Origin: Sulfolobus tengchongensis
Lineage (GTDB): Archaea > Thermoproteota > Thermoprotei_A > Sulfolobales > Sulfolobaceae
Assembly: GCF_036967215.1 (NCBI RefSeq)
Contig: NZ_CP146016.1
Coordinates: 1,799,337 to 1,863,336 of the forward strand
Direction of reading: 5' to 3'
DNA length: 64,000 nucleotides
Below, in pieces: positions 58,037 to 64,000 of this stretch. Within the stretch, counting starts at the first letter, position 1. Each line of letters starts with the position of its first letter. The notes under the pieces are model-generated. The model did no database searches. It worked only from the letters and a program-made list of their open reading frames with translations, and was not told the origin of the DNA. A program made the translations under genes and the position numbers.

Positions 58037-59227
58037 TTACTTTTCAATCATTAACAAGAAGCTAGGTATATCTTCCTCGTTTAGAATTCTCACGCCTTTA
58101 GAATATCCTCTTCTGCTTCTACTTTTCTTTATTTCTATCTTGTATTCACCAGCTACAACGTCAATTTCAGTATTATTCTTAAAGTAGTAAACTTCTCCAA
58201 AATTTCTAAATATATGTTCTTGCACTATATTTTCTAGTAAAGCACTTTCATTAACCTTTTTGTTTACCCATGATGAAAGAGAGTGGGAAATAAAAGGATC
58301 TCTAAAGAACACTTTCTTCTCTTTTTTCTTATCTACCTTTCCTTCACTTCTCCAATAAGCTATTCCAATAAGAAGTAAATCTGAAAGAAAATCTAAGTAT
58401 TCGGCCACAGTATTGTGAGAAATTCCAATATCGTTAGCTATGGAATTAAAAGATAAAGCTGAAGGAATTTTTTCAACAAGGGATGAGATAATATCTTGTA
58501 CAATTCTAGGATTTTTTGAATGTTTATGTGTTTCTGAAATAACTCCATCAACTAGTGCAGTTATAGCATCTGGATTATCATTAATGGATTTTGGGAATCC
58601 TCCTTTCTCCTTATATTCATCAAAAAGTCTCTGAGCTAGAGTTAGATCATATGAAACTTCCTCTTTGCTGTAACCCTTTACTTTAACGAAATCAGGAAAA
58701 GAAAGAGGAAGGGCTAAAACTTCTTTGCCATAACCTTTCCTACCCGGGAATTTCTCTGGTGATTTGCTAATCCCTATAGTTGATGATCCAGAAACTGTTA
58801 TTACATCGTTTTTAAACTCACCGTGGTCAATGTAAAACTTTAGAACCCTCCACCAATCTTCTATTGAACTTACTTCATCAAGGAAAATGTAGTAGGTTTC
58901 ATTCCTATTTTCCTTTTTCGAGATTATTCCCACTACAATTCTCCTAAATTCTTGAAGTGAAACAATGTAATCTAAGTCTAGGTAGATTACATTTTCTGGC
59001 TTAATACCTTTCTCAAGGAGAGATTTTATTAACAATTTTAATCCGGTTGTCTTTCCGACTTATCTTGGACCATAGACAAAATTTAAGCTGTAAGGAGTTA
59101 TGGAAATTAAAGATAACCATGAAGGATACCATTTATATTTTTGTGAATTCCATTGAATTAAATTATTATCTTTGGACTCCCAATTGCTAAAAAACCACCA
59201 CGGATTCATTTTATTTAAACTTTCCAT
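58037..59227 (-). pseudogene. Archaeal AAA+ ATPase (AAA_14/DUF4143 type) broken by a stop in the Walker A motif
   Basis: The full-length frame starts at ATG 59227 or 59209 (MNPWWFFSNWESKD) and reaches VYGPR, then a TAA at 59060-59062, then VGKTTGLKLLIKSLLEKG in the same frame. Relatives have GPRQVGKTT or similar, so a single CAA-to-TAA or equivalent change has cut the P-loop. Beyond it the protein is complete: Walker B IFLDEVSSIEDWW, sensor VSGSSTIG, a winged helix (NSIANDIGISHNTVAEYL) and a C-terminal nuclease-like IDVVAGEYKIEIKKSRSRRG (D, E-x-K). A 332-residue product from ATG 59035 would lack ATP binding. Confidence 0.8.
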
Positions 59228-59472
59228 CTTGATATTGTACTGACAATCCTTTTATAAGCTTTTGTCTCTTCACTATCAACATAGTATTGAAAAATTATTC
59301 CTTTAACTCTATATTTAAGAAAAATTATATGTAATTAGTTACTAGCATGATCTTTTTCTCAAAGCTTTAATGATTTTCTTATTTCTTCGCTCTTATAAGG
59401 ATACTATATGAATAAATAAAGAATAGCAGTTGCAGATTCTCTGGGTAATTCAGGGCTCCATTGCGAATTGTA

Positions 59473-59760
59473 TTAATCTCGTTCAGTTATCATAATACAA
59501 TAAAGGAATAAGTGAAAAAGTATATTAAAAATGAAAATAATACCGGTGGCTATAATAAAAATGGAAAATAGAGAAAAATTTATCAAACCCCTAAACCAAA
59601 AACCAATAGCCCACAAAATTTGAAACAATCTGTGAGGAGAATGAAAACGACCAAACAAACGCCTCTCTAGAAGAGAATTAAAACACTCAACCAAATTATT
59701 ACTCCTTAACAACCATTAAAGTGAAATTAAGAACACCTTGGGAAACCTATTGTAGACCCC
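59473..59760 (-). pseudogene. C-terminal relic of a DDE transposase
   Basis: The minus-strand peptide RSNNLVECFNSLLERRLFGRF, followed by HRLFQILWAIGFWFRGLINF, resembles the last conserved block of DDE transposases, where N-N-x-x-E-x-x-N-S surrounds the catalytic Glu. An upstream piece YNRFPKVFLISL is separated by a stop codon. The C-terminal 30 residues are hydrophobic and low-complexity, likely readthrough into non-transposase DNA. The 5' part of the element is absent. The IS family cannot be fixed from this fragment. Confidence 0.55.
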
Positions 59761-59833
59761 TACTAAGTACTCTCTAACTTAATTAGTTAGTTAGAAAGAA
59801 AAATTTTAATATTACAATCAACGCTATCTACTA

Positions 59834-60640
59834 ATGGAGTGGAAACTAAGTATAATATCTGATGAAATTTCTCAAGATTTTGAACACTCTGTTAAAGTTA
59901 TAAAGGAGTTAGGTGCGAATTACGTGGAAGTGAGAAACTTATGGAACAAAAACGTAACTCAGTTAAGTGATTCGGAATTTGTAGAAATGAAGAAGATAGT
60001 TGAAAAGTATGGAATGATGATATCAAATCTTGACTCACCTACGTTCAAGATATATATAAATGACGAAAAGGGATATAGAGAACATTTACAGATTTTAAGA
60101 AAAGTAGTAGAACTAAGCAAAAAACTGGATATTGATTACACTAGAATTTTTACTTTCTGGTATGAAGGTGAACTAAAGTATTATATAGATAAACTAGCTG
60201 AGAAATTTGGAAATGCTATTGATATAGCTAGTAGTGAGGGAATAACATTAGTAATTGAAAATGAGTATAGTTGTCTGGTAGGTACTGGAAAAGATCTTAG
60301 AGCGTTCCTAGATAAAATCAAATCTAAATGGGTTAAGGTATTGTGGGATCCGGGAAATGCGTTCTTTGCTAGGGAAACACCATATCCTGATGGTTATGAA
60401 CTAATTAAGAATGACATATTGCATGTGCATGTGAAGGACGCAATTGTAAGAGATGGGCATTTTGTTTGGATGCCAGTAGGAAAGGGTATGATCAATTATA
60501 GGGAACAGTTTAAAGCAATGAAAGGGAGACCATATGTAATATCCTTGGAAACGCATTATAGAAATTCAGCAAACGATCCAGAAGCCAGTACTAAAGAATC
60601 TTTTGAAGGAATACTAAAGATATTGAATCAGATAGATTGA
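59834..60640 (+). CDS. Xylose isomerase-like TIM-barrel protein (sugar isomerase/epimerase)
   Basis: A 268-residue protein of the AP_endonuc_2 superfamily. Metal-site residues appear at the expected strand ends: Glu in LVIENEYSCL (about residues 138-147), Asp in VLWDPGNAFF, His in ILHVHVKDA, and Glu in YVISLETHYR. The family includes IolE, IolI, hydroxypyruvate isomerase and tagatose epimerases. With four Gfo/Idh enzymes in the same island, a route for inositol-like or keto-sugar intermediates is possible. The specific reaction is not evident. It stands alone on the plus strand between a relic and a convergent hydrolase gene. Confidence 0.82.
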   Translation: MEWKLSIISDEISQDFEHSVKVIKELGANYVEVRNLWNKNVTQLSDSEFVEMKKIVEKYGMMISNLDSPTFKIYINDEKGYREHLQILRKVVELSKKLDIDYTRIFTFWYEGELKYYIDKLAEKFGNAIDIASSEGITLVIENEYSCLVGTGKDLRAFLDKIKSKWVKVLWDPGNAFFARETPYPDGYELIKNDILHVHVKDAIVRDGHFVWMPVGKGMINYREQFKAMKGRPYVISLETHYRNSANDPEASTKESFEGILKILNQID

Positions 60641-60710
60641 AATTTATTAGAAAATGAAAATACACTTAAAGATATTCCAATACTAAAATAATATTATTCT
60701 AAATTATTAG

Positions 60711-61469
60711 TTAAGTTAGTCTTTTTCTTAACCACTCTGTTACCTCTTTATACAATTTCTGCCTTATCCCATACTCATTGAATGTATGACCACCCTTTTC
60801 TAATAGGATTAATTGCTTATCTTCAAACTTCATCCTATTAAAAAATTCCACTGAGATAGAGTAATTAATTGCTTCATCATCTTTGGAGTGAACAATGAGT
60901 GTCGGTACGTTTATTTTTTCTGCAATACCCATTACGTTATGAGTCATTTCTTTAACAACTTCTGATTTGATTCTAAATGGTCCAAATGTGAGCGGAGTGT
61001 ATGCGTATTTATCAAAATGAGTTTCCCATTTAGGCTCAGAGACTAAAATCGCTGGTGCGAATAATACTAAAGCCTTTATGGCCTCATTGAATTTTTCAAA
61101 CATTTTTAAAGCTATATAACCCCCTAAACTGAAGCCAAGAAATGCAATCTCTTTATAACCCATCTTAAGTGCGTGATTAACAATGGTTTCCGCATCATCT
61201 AAAGCGTTTTTTGGTGAAAAAGCATCCTCAAAAAACCCAGAACTATCACCATGACCTCTATAGTCAAATCTGAGAGTTGAAATTCCCTCATTGCATAAGT
61301 GCATAGCCAAATCAGTATATAGTCTTCCAGCCTCAATGTGATTCCCTGTAAAACCATGAAACATAATCAACAGTGAACTCTTACCCTTTAGACGTGGTTT
61401 ATATATTATATGAAAAAGCCAATCTGTTTCTGAAATATAAATGAAACCGGAAAATGGTATACAAGACAT
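60711..61469 (-). CDS. Alpha/beta hydrolase, esterase-like (copy 2)
   Basis: A 252-residue serine hydrolase with MFHGFTGNHIEAG (oxyanion hole), Ser in GFSLGGYIALKM, Asp in VHSKDDEAIN, and His in LEKGGHTFNEYG. I start at ATG 61469 because the longer frame opens at a TTG (61496) that lies too close to the GTTTATAACC promoter element near 61505. It is paralogous to the hydrolase at 53206; both lie next to a solute-binding protein gene. Likely an esterase for acylated sugars or lipids. Confidence 0.82.
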   Translation of the reverse strand: MSCIPFSGFIYISETDWLFHIIYKPRLKGKSSLLIMFHGFTGNHIEAGRLYTDLAMHLCNEGISTLRFDYRGHGDSSGFFEDAFSPKNALDDAETIVNHALKMGYKEIAFLGFSLGGYIALKMFEKFNEAIKALVLFAPAILVSEPKWETHFDKYAYTPLTFGPFRIKSEVVKEMTHNVMGIAEKINVPTLIVHSKDDEAINYSISVEFFNRMKFEDKQLILLEKGGHTFNEYGIRQKLYKEVTEWLRKRLT

Positions 61470-61650
61470 TATATGCGCCCTATTATTTATCGCCAAATTA
61501 GGTTATAAACAACAATTAAAACATTTTCGTTTTTAAGCGTTACATTTGTTTAAAGCCTAGTCCTATCAGGAACTAACTTCTCACATACTATAGAAAGAGA
61601 AAACTACTTACTTTCGGAAATTTTCATAACTGCATTCCGCATTATATGCG
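61467..61650. repeat. Repeated CATTATATGCG motif in divergent promoter region
   Basis: CATTATATGCG occurs at 61467-61477, over the hydrolase start codon, and again at 61640-61650 within the palindrome CGCATTATATGCG (61638-61650). The two copies, 173 bp apart between divergent hydrolase and binding-protein genes, could be sites for a shared regulator. Confidence 0.3.
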
Positions 61651-61870
61651 AATATATCTAACATTTTAGGGTTTATTATTTTCTAACTAATAAAATTGCA
61701 TTGTTTTCAAAATAAATGGAAACAACTAGTTTTGATACAAGGTAAAATTAACGTATCATCCAAATTATACTTAACGTCTAAAAAACTTATACCATATAAA
61801 TTGTGTGATATTTTATATAGAAGTTTATTAGAATATAATAAACTAACATGTAACATATTAAGGATAAATA
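61500..61870. other. Intergenic region upstream of second binding protein
   Basis: About 370 bp of A+T-rich DNA. A 66-codon frame at 61696-61896 has the composition of non-coding DNA and overlaps the binding-protein promoter, so I do not call it. Nothing else was recognised apart from the palindrome noted separately. Confidence 0.45.
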
Positions 61871-61880
61871 TTCTTAAAAA
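61871..61880 (+). promoter_or_regulatory. TATA box of second solute-binding protein gene
   Basis: TTCTTAAAAA is centred 26 nt before the ATG at 61902 and predicts a leaderless mRNA. Confidence 0.6.
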
Positions 61881-61901
61881 GATACCTAATTTGTGAGCTA
61901 A

Positions 61902-64000
61902 ATGTGGAAAAAGGATATTCCATTATTAGTTGCCATATTAATTATATTAAGTATAGGACTACCCTTTAAGTTAGCAGTATCACAGTCTTCATCAGTACAA
62001 CCAGAAGGTAGTATTGTTGTAGTAGCAAATCCTGTTGGTACATGGCAAGATGTATTTAATCCATGGAATTCTCCTACTGCTAGTTATGATGGTGAGTGGT
62101 TTATTTATGAGCCATTAGCATTAGTTAATTATGGTACTGGTCAGATTATTCCTTGGCTAGCTACTAATTGGACTTGGACCACTGGTTACGTCACAACTGC
62201 TAATGGTACTAAAATACAAACACTAGCACTAATACTGTATTTGAGGCATGACGTGTACTTCACTGATGGTACACCATTTAACGCAACAGCAGTATGGTAC
62301 ACAATAGCACTAGAACAAGCATACCCACAACTAGGATACTTGGCTAACTACGTCGCCAACATGACAATAATAAACCCATACGAAATAGAAATAGTATTCA
62401 AACCAGGGACAACCCACATGATTCTGTATACGGTACTAGAACAGTTTATTGTTGATCCTGCTCAATGGGGTAAGTACTTCCCAGTTGAACAATTACCTAA
62501 TGGCACATACGTAGGCCTAAACAAGACTGGGAATCCATATACTTGGCAAGATCCAGATCCAATAGGCACTGGACCATACATGTTATACAGCTTCTCACCA
62601 CAAGAGATAGTACTAGTAGCTAATCCACACTACTGGATGCCGGGAGAACCAAGAATAAAGTACTTGCTATTCCCAGCGTATGCTAGTAGTACTCAAGCAG
62701 CAACTGATTTATCACTAGATAAGATACAATGGGCAGGTCTTTCAATTCAAGATATTCAGCAAGTTTTCGTCTCTAAAAACCCAGAATACAATCATTACTT
62801 TTTCCAACATGTTACATCACCAGGCGTACTATATCTTAATGATTTAAGATGGCCTCTTTCTGACCCAATATTAAGACAAGCAATAAGTTTAGCTATAAAT
62901 AGAACTGCAATAACTTACTTAGTTTACTATAACTATACTACTCCAGCTATAGCTTTACCAGTAGCAACAGGTCAACTAAGCTACTTTAATTCTACTGTAC
63001 TACAATTAGCTCAAGAATTAGCTCCTCCACAAGGTAATGCTACTGCTGCTTTACAATTGCTTGAATCGAATGGTTATAAATTAGTTAATGGTCAGTTAAT
63101 TGCGCCAAATGGTACTCCAGTTCCTACGATGACGATAGAAGCACCCGCTGGATCAACTGCTTGGGACGCTGAAATAAATCTCATAGCGCAAGATTTAAAG
63201 CAAATAGGTATAAATGTACAAGTGATAACGCCTCCATTTACTACGGCATTGAATGATCTACTAACTGGTAACTTTTGGATGGAACGAATATATCTATTAT
63301 CAACTGGACCAACCCCAATAATGTTCTTCCAGGCCTTTCTATATAATACTGTAAATACACCGGGTAATATTACTCCAATAGGTAATAGTACTACAAACGA
63401 TGTAGTAAGGTTAAATTTATCATTAAGGTTAACTCCTAATTCTCCACCTATAATTAAGCTATATCAATATGCAATGGGGAACTATACCAATTTAACTGCA
63501 TATGAAAATCTGCTGAACGAGATTGGAATGTTCTGGCTAAAGTACATGCCAGCAATTGTTCTGATTAATGGTTGGGTGAATTATGAATACGTTAATAGCA
63601 GTGTTGCGGGCTGGGTTACGCCACAGCACAACTATTGGATAGGTGCCCCGTGGTACAATCCACCTTTGCCTGTTGTTTTGGCTTTACATTTGGTTAATCA
63701 GTCTGTTCCAGAGCCGTGGTGGTATTATACTTCACAAGTTCCTCAGAGTTGGTACACATCAAATGATCCATTCGTCTATCAACCAACAACAACTAGCACA
63801 AGTACCACTACTTCAACTACCACAACTACATCAACAGTGACCAGTGTTTCCACAACAAGCACAACACTAACGAGCACAACAACACAAGTTTCAACTAGTA
63901 CAACAACCGTAACCCAAACAGTAACTAGCTCATCATCAAACATGGGATTATACATAGCAATAGCCGTAGTAGTCATAATCATAGTAATCATAGGAGTAGT
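61902..64000 (+). CDS. Surface solute-binding protein of an ABC importer, oligopeptide/oligosaccharide class (copy 2, 3' end outside window)
   Basis: An open frame of about 699 codons that runs off the right edge. It starts MWKKDIPLLVAILIILSIG (signal peptide), followed by VQPEGSIVVVANPVGTWQD, the family 5 binding-protein core, a Ser/Thr-rich linker and the start of the C-terminal membrane anchor. Residues about 77-255 and from about 588 on are nearly identical to the copy at 54005, down to the DNA; the middle (about 256-580), which should shape the ligand pocket, is clearly different. It resembles the cellobiose/cello-oligomer binding protein type (CbtA) of Sulfolobus, so permease and ATPase genes may follow downstream. 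The ligand is not certain. Confidence 0.88.
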   Translation, partial: MWKKDIPLLVAILIILSIGLPFKLAVSQSSSVQPEGSIVVVANPVGTWQDVFNPWNSPTASYDGEWFIYEPLALVNYGTGQIIPWLATNWTWTTGYVTTANGTKIQTLALILYLRHDVYFTDGTPFNATAVWYTIALEQAYPQLGYLANYVANMTIINPYEIEIVFKPGTTHMILYTVLEQFIVDPAQWGKYFPVEQLPNGTYVGLNKTGNPYTWQDPDPIGTGPYMLYSFSPQEIVLVANPHYWMPGEPRIKYLLFPAYASSTQAATDLSLDKIQWAGLSIQDIQQVFVSKNPEYNHYFFQHVTSPGVLYLNDLRWPLSDPILRQAISLAINRTAITYLVYYNYTTPAIALPVATGQLSYFNSTVLQLAQELAPPQGNATAALQLLESNGYKLVNGQLIAPNGTPVPTMTIEAPAGSTAWDAEINLIAQDLKQIGINVQVITPPFTTALNDLLTGNFWMERIYLLSTGPTPIMFFQAFLYNTVNTPGNITPIGNSTTNDVVRLNLSLRLTPNSPPIIKLYQYAMGNYTNLTAYENLLNEIGMFWLKYMPAIVLINGWVNYEYVNSSVAGWVTPQHNYWIGAPWYNPPLPVVLALHLVNQSVPEPWWYYTSQVPQSWYTSNDPFVYQPTTTSTSTTTSTTTTTSTVTSVSTTSTTLTSTTTQVSTSTTTVTQTVTSSSSNMGLYIAIAVVVIIIVIIGV

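Noticed and set aside
61696-61896. 66-codon frame upstream of the second binding protein
   Set aside because: It overlaps the TATA box and start of the real gene, has no recognisable feature and an A+T-driven composition.

Overview
The window is chromosomal DNA from a thermoacidophilic crenarchaeon of the Sulfolobus/Saccharolobus group. The evidence is strong A+T richness, TATA boxes about 26 nt upstream of mostly leaderless start codons, frequent GTG/TTG starts, a third (gamma-type) thermosome subunit, a Sulfolobales mevalonate pathway pair, and a lacS/xylS/glucose-dehydrogenase cluster like the one known from S. solfataricus. From memory, LacS and glucose dehydrogenase look about 90% identical to the S. 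solfataricus P2 proteins, so this is probably a sister species or strain (LacS recalls S. shibatae). This was not checked against a database.

Layout. 0-5.7 kb: 3' end of a sugar-nucleotide epimerase, a decayed molybdo-oxidase fragment, a VapBC pair, a polytopic membrane protein, a GT4 glycosyltransferase coupled to an Sfm1-like SPOUT methyltransferase, a small Ni/Co-type transporter and winged-helix DNA-binding proteins. 5.7-19.2 kb: mostly core metabolism: phosphomevalonate kinase and diphosphomevalonate decarboxylase (isoprenoid lipids), three unknown proteins, an NRAMP-like transporter with an operator-like palindrome, 3-hydroxyacyl-CoA dehydrogenase, an enolase-superfamily acid-sugar dehydratase, thermosome gamma, a CPA2 antiporter, a GC-richer stretch that may encode an RNA, and a processive GT2 glycosyltransferase. 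19.5-64 kb: a large sugar-catabolism island: two glucose dehydrogenases, alpha-mannosidase, a GH5/GH42-like beta-mannosidase/mannanase candidate, four Gfo/Idh/MocA oxidoreductases, two paralogous MFS transporters, an orphan aldehyde oxidoreductase large subunit, an ABC exporter with DUF1854, aldo-keto reductase, amidohydrolase, LacS, XylS, a large unknown protein beside xylS, a second enolase-superfamily enzyme, a xylose-isomerase-like barrel protein, two alpha/beta hydrolases and two surface solute-binding proteins.

Working model (inference): hemicellulose, xyloglucan and mannan oligomers are captured by the solute-binding proteins (the second one runs off the right edge, so its permeases are probably outside). 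They are cut by mannosidases, LacS and XylS, deacylated by the hydrolases, and oxidised through glucose dehydrogenase and acid-sugar dehydratases in a branched Entner-Doudoroff route. The Gfo/Idh, MFS and amidohydrolase genes handle less common sugars or cyclitols.

Mobile and decayed DNA: an IS200/IS605-type element with intact tnpB and ruined tnpA, a transposase C-terminal relic, an AAA ATPase broken by a stop codon inside its P-loop, and a soluble CorA-like fragment. The most unusual signals are a 16-bp hairpin whose loop carries four GGGG runs (28011-28084), two inverted solute-binding-protein genes with 455 bp of exact identity flanking a divergent middle, and two paralogous MFS genes that both start at TTG 10 nt after an out-of-frame ATG at the predicted transcription start. 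I saw no tRNA, rRNA or CRISPR array.
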